Source: Parasponia andersonii
Taxonomy: Eukaryota; Streptophyta; Magnoliopsida; Rosales; Cannabaceae
Assembly: GCA_002914805.1 (NCBI GenBank)
Contig: JXTB01000143.1
Coordinates: 435,810 to 499,809, forward strand
Direction of reading: 5' to 3'
Length of the DNA stretch: 64,000 nucleotides
In this document: one piece after another, positions 48,703 to 59,947 of the stretch
Position numbering within the stretch: the first letter of the stretch is position 1
How the letters are laid out: every line of letters starts with the position of its first letter
Made by a program: the position numbers and the translations under genes
Notes under the pieces: model-generated
Databases searched by the model: none
What the model saw: the letters and a program-made list of their open reading frames with translations, nothing else
Told to the model about the DNA's origin: nothing

Positions 48703-49427
48703 TTTTTTTTTTTTTTTTTCATATTTTTAGTGATATTTTTAAATAATCTTCGGAGGATCGTTTTCCTCTTAAATTAATATTTAAGATGATTTTGATATTC
48801 ACGAATTTAGATTTGTGGTGGTTTATAATATTTAGTTATATTTTTGTTATTTTAGTTTATCTAAATTTAGATTTACCATGATTTTTTATTCTGTTTAGAT
48901 TTGAATTGTGTTTAGATTTGAATTGTATATAAAGTAGTAATTACTTCTCTGTGGATCTTTGATGCGAAACATGAGATAACATAAAGCTCTATCAGAATAC
49001 ATACTAATGATTATATGCATAAATCTCTATATAGGTGAATTTTGTTAAGATTCCAGTGTGTAATTTCTCTTCCATGGACTTTTATTAGTTTTTATGGCCG
49101 TCTGTTTTATTATCAAAAATTCCTTTATGAATATTTTACTATCCTCTATTTATTAACGAAAATATTTTCCTTAAAAATAAAAAAAGATGCTCGTTTTGTT
49201 GACACATATTTCTTAATATTATATATTCAAAAAGCACACCAAAGCTATTCTTTATTGTAATTTTAATAGACACACTTGAAATTAAATACTATTACACTGT
49301 AACACTTGAATGAACGAAGAAAGGACTTTAGATTTTCTATAACAATATGTTTTTGTGATAGGAGCAGTAATCAGTATAAGGAGCATATTTTGCAAAAAGA
49401 AAAAAAAACTGTGTTAATGAACCTTTT

Positions 49428-49863
49428 TGATGTAGGGCCAATGTGCGTTATGTTTCTACTTTGGGCCCTTTGGCTTTAATTGGTAGATTTGAGCGACCTT
49501 ATTCCTTGGCTCACAACAATAGAGAAGGGCACGTCTTCGTGGAAGGCAGGATAAAATATACAGAAAAGGCATTGTTCTGAGTTTTGGAGGTTTTCCTACT
49601 TTTTTTTTTTGTCAAGACCTGGCTGGCTCTGATACTACTTGACGCAGCTAGAAGCTAGATAAGGCCAAGTCCATGGCAAGGGAGGGGAGGGGAACTTCCA
49701 AAATTCAGAACAATGCCTATTCTGTGTATTCTACATTGCTCCTCCATGAAGAGTTGCCCTTCTACATTGTCCAGCCAAGGAATAAGGTCTTAACCACTCA
49801 ATGTCCAAATCAGCCAAAGGCCGAAAGTAGAAACATAACATAACCCACACTGGCCCTATATCA
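49428..49863. mobile_element. Palindromic mini-LTR element (inverted LTRs around a primer site)
   Basis: The left arm starts TGATGTAGGGCCAATG (49428). The right arm, read in reverse, starts TGATATAGGGCCAGTG. Arms of about 170 bp pair at roughly three quarters of positions (shared words tttctacttt, gaccttattccttggct, gagaagggca/tagaagggca, ggcattgttctga). Both flanks are ctttt (49423-49427, 49864-49868). On the minus strand the right arm extends to 49640 as a 224-bp TG...CA unit ending 'gctgcgtca'. It is followed at once by 'agtagtatcagagcc' (49639-49625), a primer site for initiator tRNA-Met. So a TRIM-like LTR plus primer site abuts a shortened LTR in reverse orientation. No coding. Confidence 0.7.
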
Positions 49864-49868
49864 CTTTT

Positions 49869-50221
49869 TCTGTCGATCGGTTCTAAAACATGCAACTGGA
49901 TCTTCGTAGAAAAGTATGCCTGCATGTACACACTTTCGTTACCTTCTCATATATACGAAATTGAAGCAACTTTTTTTTAAAGGAAAATATACGAAGCAAT
50001 TTTAGTGTAACTGGCTTCAGCAATTCCCAAGTTGCTCACGAAAGACAATCCCACTTTGATTTTTCCGCTTTTGGTTCGCTCTATGAAGCAACAATCAAAA
50101 CCAGCCTGCTAAGGTCAGCCCAAAAAGATGTGTCTTTTTTTTTTTTTTTCCCCATAAACCTGCTTCATGGACTCTCCGCTGGCCCAAGTCTGTGCCTTGA
50201 ATTAATATTTGTTGAGCCCCA
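49869..50221. other. Intergenic DNA, no gene seen
   Basis: No feature recognised apart from T-runs. Confidence 0.5.
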
Positions 50222-50230
50222 TTTTTTCTA

Positions 50231-50639
50231 GGGAAGAGTTTATAAATACCCGTTTTTAAAACCATATTTTCATAAATACTTGTTTTTATTTTTATTTCAA
50301 AAATATCAGTTTTTATATTTTTTAGAGAAATATAGACCACCACTATTTTACACATGAAATTTATGTAACGGTATATATTTCATGCATTAAATATATACCG
50401 TGATCTACATTTCATGAACAAAAATTACATTAAAAATTGGCACACATTTTAAAATATGTACTGCTTATATTTTACAGATGAAATGTGTACCTCATGGATA
50501 AAATTTTGATTGTAAGTATGGACTACTCATATTTTACATGTGAATTATGAACCATAAAATAGGTATTTTTGAAAGAAAAATTAAAAACAGGTATTTTTGA
50601 AATAAGTTTTAAAAAACGGGCATTAGGCATAATATTCGC
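50231..50639. mobile_element. Mutator-type MITE with a perfect 9-bp target duplication
   Basis: 409 bp flanked by TTTTTTCTA on both sides (50222-50230 and 50640-50648). The ends are inverted: the left end gggaagagtttataaatacc pairs with the reverse of the right end (gcgaatattatgcctaatgc), followed by the shared cgttttt.aaaac and 'caaaaata.c.gttttta' blocks. The interior has repeated 'tatttta.a.atga' words. No coding capacity. Confidence 0.8.
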
Positions 50640-50648
50640 TTTTTTCTA

Positions 50649-50962
50649 CCATAATTTATTTCTTCTCCTTATTTGTTATTAACATCAATATTAAGAGGAA
50701 ACAGCCAAACAAGCTAGCTCGGAAGCTTCTCACGGACGGAGACCACGATGATTATTGAAGTGTATATGATCTGTTCATTATATGGGGATTGTTTTGATGG
50801 TTACTCCAAGAAAGTACACATTACTTTTCTGCATAACATATATCACATATTCACATTGTAAACTACAAAAGAATGAGCATTATATATAACCATTGATTTG
50901 TACGGAACAAACATTTCTTAGGATCTTTGTTTGCAACTAGTTGAGGTTAGTAAGTAAATCCC
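50649..50962. other. Intergenic DNA, no gene seen
   Basis: Nothing recognised; it ends at the assembly gap. Confidence 0.5.
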
Positions 50963-51007
50963 NNNNNNNNNNNNNNNNNNNNNNNNNNNNNNNNNNNNNN
51001 NNNNNNN
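50963..51007. other. Assembly gap, 45 N
   Basis: A run of N. The two sides may not be truly adjacent. Confidence 0.98.
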
Positions 51008-51834
51008 ACCAACAATAAGTGAAATAAAGCAACAAAATCAACCAAACAATACGTTAAGAAAAATATTAAACAATGCCGAAGGCCGATATTATTGGGTACT
51101 ATCACGCAAAGATAAAAAATACCAGTTTCGGTAGAAATATCAATACTCTAAAATTAAGGAAATATCGATATCAGTATAAATTTTATGAAAAAAATAGAAA
51201 TTTAATTTTATAAAAAAATAAAATAATTAAAAGAAAGCTAGCATAGTATAATTTAAAACCATAAAAATTACTATATGTCTATAAAATACATGAATGCATT
51301 ATTACACACATGGACTGGAAAAGAATGATTAAACTGAAAGAAATAAATACAATTAATAGAATTAAAATATTAAAAACAAGTCATATATATAATATAATTT
51401 ATTAAATTTCAAAAAAATTATTTATAGTTAAAAAAATACGTTGATATGTATACATATTCTGTATAAAACGTGTAAAAGGTTGAAGAATTATTATACTTTT
51501 AAGAATCCTTCAACAATAAAAATATTAACTTTTCCGGTTTTTCGGCAAGTTTCAATTATTTTTCCAAAATTTCCACAATTTTTTAAATTTCTCAAATTTC
51601 TTCAAAAATTACATTACAAATTTCCAAACAAATTTCTGAATTCTTTTACTCATAACTAATATTTTGATAGCCTTAATTTTCTTAAATTTCATCTAAATTT
51701 TGGTAAATTTAGCAAAATTTTTGTCCTTGGTATCAAGTGATTTTGCATTTTTGTTACAGAACACCATAATTGTAATACCTCGTAATAAAAGATAACAAGA
51801 TATATGATACATTTGTATATGGTAGATATATATA
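51008..51834. other. Intergenic DNA, no gene seen
   Basis: Very AT-rich; the short frames are low-complexity Phe/Lys/Ile translations. Confidence 0.5.
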
Positions 51835-51965
51835 GTTGCTAATTCAATATGATTTTTTTTTTATCAATTTTAAATTATCATTTATCAGTGATATACCTAT
51901 TATAATAAAATATGTAAAACAAACGTATATTATTAGTAGTATTTTTTTTCTTTCATTTTTATATA
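51835..51965 (+). mobile_element. MITE of the (TA)n-flanked family, copy G
   Basis: Opens gttgctaattcaatatg plus a T-run directly after a (TA)n tract, then 'ctattataataaaatatgtaaaacaaacgtatattattag'-like blocks in the order of copy A (tataataaagtgtataaaaagacgtgcattatta). Confidence 0.5.
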
Positions 51966-53436
51966 TAAAAAGATTACGACAAGCTTCACAGAAAACAATC
52001 AAATCGTAGTACCACTACACCGAATTTGCAGATGCCCTTAAAATGAACGGCTGTCTGTTTGTTAGGGCGGCATCCATGTGTGTCTTGGGCCCACACCCTT
52101 GAAATTGCCACTTAAAAACCGTTGCTTGGTTTTGACTACGACTTCCAAGGTTCGTGGAACTCGTATCATTTTTTTTTTTTTGTTTTTTTCGTTTGGGTTT
52201 TTTTTTTTCTGAAAAAAAAAATAGTTTATTGTTCTGAATCTGAACTCCCAGCTCATGCTCATGGTCGAAAAGTTTTTATTTCGGGATCCTTGCCCCTCTG
52301 TTTTCTGTTAATCTCGTTTTTGCACTTGGTATCCTTGCGTAAATTGCAATTGCTCCTAAGTTCTATATTTTCTTTTGGTTTTCAGCCCTCATTTAATAAA
52401 ATACATCTTTTTCAAGACATGAACATGGAAGATTTTGATTTTAATATTTCCAAAGAAAACAAACAAGCAGTGATGATAGGTTTAGCCTAATTTGTAGATA
52501 CATTTCGTATCTAATGTTAAGGTTTAGTCTCCATCTTTTATAAGAAAAATCAATTAAAGACAAATTTATTGAGAAAACGTTAAAGTGAAAATAGTTTTCC
52601 AAAGAACATGCTAAAGAGCTTCTCTACAATTGAGTTGTGCGACCCTCAAGTGCCCGTATGGCATATGGACTGCAGACTATAAGTTGTTTGAAAACAACTC
52701 TTCCCTATATTGCTATGTACTTAATAATATTTTCACTAATTAAGTAGTTGGATAATTTTCACTAATTAAGTAGTTGGATAATGAGCATCATTCCACTTTT
52801 TAGGGTGTAATATTATGGGATGATATGCAATGATAATTTAGTTTTAGAGTAATTCAAGAATTGTCAGTATTAATGATATGTATAATATTAAAGTTCATGT
52901 TAATTTTACTATTTGTGTCTGAACAACTAATAAGATTAGTCCAAATATGACCCATGAACTTTAAATGTGTCAATCTTGGCTTCTAGATTATTTTTAGTCT
53001 CTAATTTGCCCAATAAACTTTCAAATGTAATTTTGACCCTTGATTTTTTTTTTTTTGGGTCTATAAATAATGTACTTTGTTGTATTTTGAGTTATGAATT
53101 TTTCAAGTTTGGTAAGTTCGAGGATAAAACAATGACAAAATAATAATAATGATAATTCAAGGACTTCTAAGTCTAGAACTAGGCTTTCTGAAAGTTTATA
53201 TGTCAAGTTAAGACACTAACATAATTCAGGCAACAAAAGATGCACATTTCAAAAGTTATGAGAAATATTGGGACCAATCATAAGTTCATGGGCAAAAGGT
53301 ACACTAAAAGATATAATTCATGACTATAACTAGATATTTGAAAGTTAATGAGCCAAAATTGAGACAATAACATATCTTTGGCGGGCGAGGGGGGGGGGGA
53401 TGGACACATATCATAGATCATGCCATCATGAGCTGT
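51966..53436. other. Intergenic DNA, no gene seen
   Basis: The 122-codon frame at 52122-52490 is dominated by a poly-Phe stretch from T-runs and lacks family features. Contains copy 2 of the dispersed repeat. Confidence 0.45.
52705..52870 (+). repeat. Dispersed direct repeat, copy 2, with an internal 26-bp duplication
   Basis: Collinear with 48250-48420. The unit ttttcactaattaagtag-ttggataa occurs twice in tandem at about 52730-52781. Confidence 0.7.
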
Positions 53437-53564
53437 ATCGAGACTATAATTATGATTTGGGAGAAATCATTAAGCATAGATAATGATAAATGATAGAGTT
53501 ATCGAGACTATAATTATGATTTGGGAGAAATCATTAAGCATAGATAATGATAAATGATAGAGTT
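53437..53564. repeat. Perfect tandem duplication, 2 x 64 bp
   Basis: 53437-53500 and 53501-53564 are identical by eye (start atcgagactataattatg). Confidence 0.95.
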
Positions 53565-53726
53565 ATAGGTTTAGTACGCTACACTTGCTTCTAATATTAT
53601 TGAATCTATAGTTTCAATTCGCTCGTCTTATATAAGAAAAAAAAGGTGAGAAATGACATTAAAACCCAAAATTGCCTTATTTTGCATTGTCATGGCTTAA
53701 GTTTGCCTAACTTTGACTGTCAATTT

Positions 53727-53840
53727 GGGCTATCTCAGTTGGTCAAAGGGTTGAAGGATATATGTGTGAGTTTGGGAGGTCAGAAGTTCAAACATTGATA
53801 AAGTGTATATATATTATTTTTTTTAAAATTTAAATTTATA
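53727..53840 (+). mobile_element. Possible tRNA-derived SINE
   Basis: 'ggctatctcagttggtcaa' resembles a pol III A box (tagctcagttgg) and 'gaagttcaaaca' about 45 bp later a B box (ggttcaaatc). There is no clover-leaf, so it is not a tRNA gene. Ends and target duplication are unclear. Confidence 0.4.
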
Positions 53841-55517
53841 ATAAAGAGTGATCGTTAACCTCCTTTTGAACAAATAAAACCTACCTAACCTTGACAAATG
53901 ACTAATATCAGTACGTTGTTTTTTCATTTCTCACCAACCCATCCAGCGCCTACCTTCCCCTATTCCTCCCACCCCAAAACCCAAAAAAAAAATATATATA
54001 TATCCTTCCCACGGCATTCAAAATTTCTAACGCTATTTTCAGGGCAGTATACACACGCGCCTTGGCCAATAGACTCAAGACTGGTATGTTAAATGGAGAT
54101 TGGATACGGGAGAATATAGATCTTTTTTTTTTTTTCTTTCCTTTTTAGAAAACTATTTTACATTATATTATTATTTATTTAAAATTGAAACAGGATCTAG
54201 AAAGTGGTCCATTAGAATCTTTCCTTTTCCATTAAAAATTAATTTCGCATATCAGTCATGCACTACTTTCCCTATTATTATTATTATTAGTAAGGTCATA
54301 CGCTACTCTCTTCTATTAAAAATGGCTGCAACTTTCTTCTATTCTTTTTAATATTTTTGTAATACTAATAACAACAAATCCAACCATCAGATCAAGAGAG
54401 AATATGATTATTGAAATATTTTAATTATTGTTATTACAAAGCTCAGTAATTAACTTTCCCAAACAATTAAGGAGAAAAAAAGAAAAACTTACTCATTATA
54501 TCTTGATTTTTCCTAGGGAACATTATATCTTGATTTAAAAGATACGAAAGTGGTAATCATCTTTTAATCTTTTATCGTTTTCCTTCTTCAAACAATTTTT
54601 ACTTTCATTTTTTCTTCCAGGGGTATTTCTTTTTCACCCACTTACACTAATGGTCACGTGTATAACTTTAATGGTAATTTCACTTATTTTAAATATTGAG
54701 ATATTGAATTTAAATCTATTCTCCGTAGTTCTCGAAAAAATAAAAAATCATATTTTTTTTATTGAGTCTCCAACTATTTTTGTCTCGCTTTCTTCTCATA
54801 TTAAGAATTATCGTCAAAATTTTCTAAAAATCTAGTTTAGTTTCTCACAATTCATACATTTGATTAGTTAAAATAATTTCAGAACCAAGAAAAATCATAC
54901 CATACTCTAAATTTTCTTTAAACGCCACATGAGACAGTATTCACACTTTCTTATATTTATACTTTACTAGATTCCAAGCTTTCTTTCCCAAAAAAAAAAA
55001 AAAAAAGATACCAAGCTTATTTTTCAATTTTTATAAAACTAACTAAAACCACTCATCTTTACTTCAAAAGGTGAGTTATGTGCAACACTTTCAAATATAA
55101 AACGAAATTTTCGTTTCATTTTCTTAGTCCTAATCTTTTTTTTTTTTCAAGTTATAGTAAAAAAAAATCTTCATACATTCGTAACAGTTTTTTTTTCGTA
55201 TTACTTACATGAATAATGTCAGGGACACACACATAATTTATACACAAAAACCACACAAATAATATTATATGCTTTTTAACTACTTATATATTTTCAAAGT
55301 GGGATCACATCATATACATGATTGATAAAAAAAATGCATGCTACATTATTGTGTACGGCTTTTGTGTATCTCTATCATTACTCATACTTACGTAATGAAA
55401 TAAAATATAAAGTTTATCCTAACCTTTGTATTTTTTTTTTCAATAACTTACTTTTAACCATACATGCAAAAGGGTTTTGGCAAATGACTTAAAATAAGTA
55501 TTCTTGACGCCCATTAA
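53841..55517. other. Intergenic DNA, no gene seen
   Basis: AT-rich; no supported gene on either strand. Confidence 0.5.
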
Positions 55518-55647
55518 GGCTAGTTCGATGGATGGAGTAGGAATTTGAAATTGAGCCGAGAGTTCAATTTTGATGGTACGTGAGTTATTTTAATTTTTTT
55601 TATAATAAATAAATATTATCAGTTAAGTCTCACTTAAAAAAAAAAAA
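55518..55647 (+). mobile_element. SINE, tRNA-derived, with A-tail and target duplication
   Basis: 130 bp. A-box-like 'ggctagttcgatgg' at 55518, B-box-like 'gagagttcaattttga' at about 55559, ending in a run of 12 A. CATTAA occurs on both sides (55512-55517 and 55648-55653), as expected for target-primed insertion. Confidence 0.6.
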
Positions 55648-55811
55648 CATTAATAAATAAACAAATCAGATCTTAGATCTTAGATCTTGTAAACATTGAT
55701 AAATTCGATCATTTGGCTTAAAAAAATAAAAATTTACTCACATGAAGTGAAAAAAAAGGAAAAAAAAGGACATTCAGACAATTTCTATATATATATATAT
55801 ACACACACACG

Positions 55812-56018
55812 TGGTTGTCAATTTAATAGATTTTTTTTTTTTTAACCTATGAGTAGATATTTTTTTATTTATTTATAATGAAGTGCATAAAAAGACGTGC
55901 ATTATTAATGTTCTTTTTTTTTTCTTACTTTTTACAATAAAAAAAATATGCATATTAAATTTTTATTAGCCATTGATACTTATGTATAAATAAAAAAAAA
56001 ATACTGAATTGGTAACTT
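55812..56018 (+). mobile_element. MITE of the (TA)n-flanked family, copy B
   Basis: Begins ggttgtcaatttaatag with a T-run and 'aacctatgagtagatattt', then 'gtgcataaaaagacgtgcattattaatgttc' as in copy A, ending 'gaattggtaac'. (TA)n or (CA)n tracts touch both sides. It lacks the central gttggatc palindrome of copy A. It is about 280 bp upstream of the RETICULATA-RELATED TATA box. Confidence 0.75.
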
Positions 56019-56299
56019 TTATATATATATATATATATATCCACACACTATGTAATATAAGTATTTAAGCCCAAAATACGTCCGAGAAAGGGGAGGAAAA
56101 AAATAAAATACTTTGGCAAGAATTCGTAGAATGAGGCGAACGCGCCAGGGAGGTAAGAGACGGAAAGACCAAAGAGCAAAGACCCCCAAAAAAAACCCCT
56201 ACTACTTAACCCTTTCTCTTTCGCCAGTCTCACTCTCACAAATCTCCTCTCGCTCTCACTCTCTCCTCTCTCTCTTTGTCTCTTAAGAAACGACGCCAG

Positions 56300-56307
56300 T
56301 ATATAAA
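56300..56307 (+). promoter_or_regulatory. TATA box of the RETICULATA-RELATED gene
   Basis: tatataaa about 80 bp before the ATG, preceded by a long CT-rich Y-patch (about 56210-56283). Transcription should begin near 56330. Confidence 0.7.
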
Positions 56308-56382
56308 AGCCAGAGCAGAGATTCAGAGAAGGTGAGTGAGCCCCCCATTTGTGTGTTCCATTCCACCAAATCAAACTCAACA

Positions 56383-58971
56383 ATGGCGATCGCCTTCTCC
56401 TTCACTCCCTCCTCCTCCTCCTCTGCCATCTCCAAACTCAATCCTCACCGTTCATTACTCTCATCTCCATCATCATCGTCTCTCCTCCACCTCCGCCTTG
56501 CCACCACCACCACCACCACCAATTCCCTCACCTACCAAAACCGCCACGGTACCCCTCGTTTCCTCGTCGCATCCACCGGCGGCGGCGGATTCAACGGGAG
56601 AGGATCGTCTGGCGGTGGAGGCGGAGGAGGTGATGATGATCACGGTCGCGGCGGCGAGTCGGACAATGCGGAGGGAAAGAACAGAGCGGAGGCGATTCTG
56701 GTTCTGAAGGAGGCCGGGAGGTCGTTGGAGAGCTTGCCAAAGGACTTGGCGGCGGCGATTGAGGCGGGGCGGATCCCGGGGTTGGTGGTGAGCAGGTACT
56801 TTGAGCTGGAGAAGTCCGGGTTGATCCGCCGGCTTATGCAGTTTGGCGGATTCAAGGAGAGGCTTTTGGCTGACGATTTGTTCTTGGCCAAGGTCGGCAT
56901 GGAATGCGGCGTTGGGATGTTGACTAAGGTCCACTCTCTTGCTCTTTCTCTTTCTCTCAATCAATCAAACACTATCATTTTCTTTTATGTTTGTATATAT
57001 ATATATATATAAATGTTATTTCAAAGGTCTTTATTTTTTTGAGTAGTGAGTAGTTTTAAGCTCCATTGTTTGGATTCATTTTCGTTCAATTTCTGAGTTG
57101 GTCTTTGCAGTTGCGGAGGAAAATTTGAATGAAATATAAAACATTGGAGAGATAAATTAACTAGTTTGCAGGGTCTAGAGGTGTATATGGTGAAGTTATT
57201 ACTTATTGTGGTAACCATTAGAAAGGGAGAAAATATCAACTAGAGATTTAGATTAGTATCTGTGATTGAAAACATCTATATTTAATTGGTTTGAACAATT
57301 CTGCTGTTAAATCTTTTATTTTTCTATTTTTATATCATCTAGACCGCTGCTGAGTATGAGCGCCGCAGGGAGAATTTTTTCAATGAGCTTGAAGTCGTTT
57401 TTGCAGATGTGGTATGTATCTTCTCTCTTAACATGTTTGTTTCTCTGATTATTGTTTTTCATTATCAAATTAATCTCTCGTATATTAACCAAAACAACGA
57501 AGTTATTGGTTTTTTTTTCCATAATCTACTATACTGGCAATTGTGGCAATGGTTGGTCATGGATTAGAATGTCATTTCTTGATGAGGACAGGCCTCTGGT
57601 GGTTAACATTCAGTGGCAAAATAGTCAAACAAATATTGCTTTGCATTGAAGATCTTCTATGAACCATGATAAATTGTGCATTGTAAATTAAGTATTTGTT
57701 GCTTCTAAAAATTGCGCCTTTAATATATTTTGTCTTAGGTTATGGCCATACTTGCTGATTTCATGCTCGTTTATCTCCCTGCTCCCACTGTTCCTCTCCG
57801 GCCAGCGCTTGCAGTAAACGCTGGACGCATAGCCAAGTTTTTCCATAACTGCCCTGATAATGCCTTCCAGGTTATGTCTTAACATTTTTGTAGTCTTCCT
57901 GAGAAATCATATGCAGTTACTAATTTGATCCCAGATATTTGTCTACAGGTTGCTCTCTCTGGAACTTCATATTCATTTCTACAGAGGCTTGGTGCTATAG
58001 CGGTAGGGAGATGTTTGATTACCTGCTTAGTTTTCTGTCCGAAGGAAGGAAATTTTGATGAACTTATATATTCACGATGTCTTGATTGTTCTGCAGCGCA
58101 ATGGAACCAAGCTTTTTGCAGTCGGGACTGCTTCATCACTGGTTAGCTTTCGTACACTTAAGTCACTGTTGTTGTTACTCTTTTTTTCCATATATTGTGA
58201 TGAACGAAGAAAAGAAACTAAAAATGAGTCATTGTCACTAAATCTAAAAGATGCTGGCTTTAAATGGGTTTCATTTTCATCTAGGTTGGTACGGCTGTGA
58301 CAAATGCCTTGATTAATGCAAAGAAGGCAGTTGATAAGAATGCTGCAGATGAAGTTGAGAACGTGCCTATAGTTGCCACCAGTGTTGGTTATGGTGTCTA
58401 TATGGCAGTTTCTAGCAACCTCAGGTATGTGGCTTTCAGTTAGCATTTTTGCTATCAATTTGACCATAGTATCAATCTTTTAGTTTATCAATTCAATGTG
58501 CTTATGCTAAGGTGACTATGTTTTTTTTTTCCCCCTTCTTATCACCGTTAAGAGTTGTATATAATGTGATCATCAGCTTGTTGAATAAACTAAAGCCAGA
58601 AAATATGTGGATTTCTGCCCATTGCATTGCTCAAGTTCTTTGTACATGCAACTATTGGTTCCAGGACTAGCATTAACTCTAGAATGTCTAACAAAAAACA
58701 TTATTGTGATCGACAGGTACCAAATCCTGGCCGGTGTTGTCGAACAGCGTTTATTAGAGCCCTTACTACACCAACACAAGCTTTTGCTAAGTGCAATGTG
58801 CTTTGCTGTTAGGACGGGCAATACATTCTTGGGTTCAGTACTGTAAGAATTTATATCCTGTCAACAATTTTGATTCCAATGAGTCACTTCCTCATGCTGA
58901 TTAACTTCGAATCTTTTCTAATCAGGTGGGTGGACTATGCTCGTTGGATAGGAGTCCAGAAGTCCCATTAG
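56383..58971 (+). CDS. Plastid RETICULATA-RELATED (DUF3411) protein, 385 residues, eight exons
   Basis: Exons 56383-56928, 57343-57411, 57739-57870, 57949-58002, 58097-58141, 58285-58424, 58717-58842 and 58926-58971; 1158 bp, all junctions GT-AG and in frame. Seen: a Ser-rich N-terminus (a transit peptide to about residue 60), a Gly/Asp-rich linker (about 65-95), then the DUF3411 domain with FLAKVGMECGVGMLTK, EYERRRENFFNELEVVFADV, FFHNCPDNAFQVALSGTSYS, GTKLFAVGTASSLVGTAVTN, YGVYMAVSSNLRYQ and the ending LWVDYARWIGVQ. Several segments are hydrophobic enough for membrane spans. The family sits in the chloroplast envelope, and mutants have reticulate leaves through effects on mesophyll development and amino-acid metabolism; the biochemical activity is not settled. 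The length suits the shorter RER3/RER4 type. Confidence 0.93.
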
Positions 58972-59947
58972 TAAGTCAACTGGTGCATCTTCACCGTTTC
59001 TATTTTACCTCATTTTTGAAAAAAATTATAGAGTGAAGTTGGTCTGCCCCACTACAAGTTGTTGTAAAAGGTTGGGCAAGTTGCAAAAGATTGGGATTTG
59101 TGGGGGAGTTTTGGGTTCTTAGGATGCGCAGGATATTTTTTGACCAAGTACATTTTACAGCTCATCAATGAGCTAAGTAACGAGTTTCGTTTTCTGGTCC
59201 ATTGTGATTTCGACCCCATTCTTCCTCTTCATGTTGTAAGAACTGAGGATTGTGTTACAGAAACTTGAATTGTTGTTGCGTTTTCTCTATTATGGAAATT
59301 GGAACAAGTTCTTGTAATTATGGAAGAATCCGATAGCCTTGATTAGTCCATTCATAATAACGGAATTTCCTTTCGATTTGATAGGTTGGATTCCAATTTG
59401 GGACTAGTTAGAAGATCATGTTCTGAAATCATATTTCATTTTATATGTTGAATTGGGCATTTTTTTTTTTCGGGTACAAAGTGGACGTTAAACTTATTTG
59501 ACTATCCCATGATGATTGCCAAACAAGAGATAACATTAATGTTGTGAGTTTGAAAGCGAAAAGAGAATTGAGACTGTTAATAGGTGTGACAGCATAAGCA
59601 TGGTTGAAAGTGATGAGAAATTGCCATGGGCTTAGCTTCTTGCTTGTCATTGTTAAGTTTGGCTCTATAGAAACTGGGCCGAAATTGGTTTCTGGACCAG
59701 TTTACAGTCCGTCTGTCCGAGTGAAAAACGTGTAAAACCCCGAGTCGCAGACATACAAAACTCATGTACATGATCTCGTTTATCCCACTTTTGCAGAATC
59801 AACAATGTTGTCAAATATTTCTCTGACTCATTTCAATTCATTAACTTAGTCCGAACGTTACTCAAATTATTACGCCTAGTCTGTATCAGCTTTTCATTCT
59901 TCTCTTCGCTTTTTTATGTTATGGTTAACTTCCTTGTGGAATTTCAT
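58972..59947. other. Convergent intergenic region
   Basis: 3' UTR of the RETICULATA-RELATED gene (probably to about 59450) and of the GT31 gene. The last 100 bp before 59948 resemble the region before 63560, so the duplication covers the 3' flank. Confidence 0.5.

Larger units (their letters stand above)
47871..49427. other. Intergenic DNA with dispersed repeats
   Basis: No gene. Holds a repeat shared with 52705-52870, a truncated MITE (48431-48485) between two (TA)n tracts, and an N at 48702 ahead of an 18-base T-run. Confidence 0.5.

Noticed and set aside
52122..52490. 122-codon frame with a hydrophobic start
   Set aside because: The hydrophobic stretch is poly-Phe from T homopolymers; no homologous features.
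53727..55580. tRNA genes at the A/B-box-like words
   Set aside because: No acceptor or anticodon stem pairing; better explained as SINEs.
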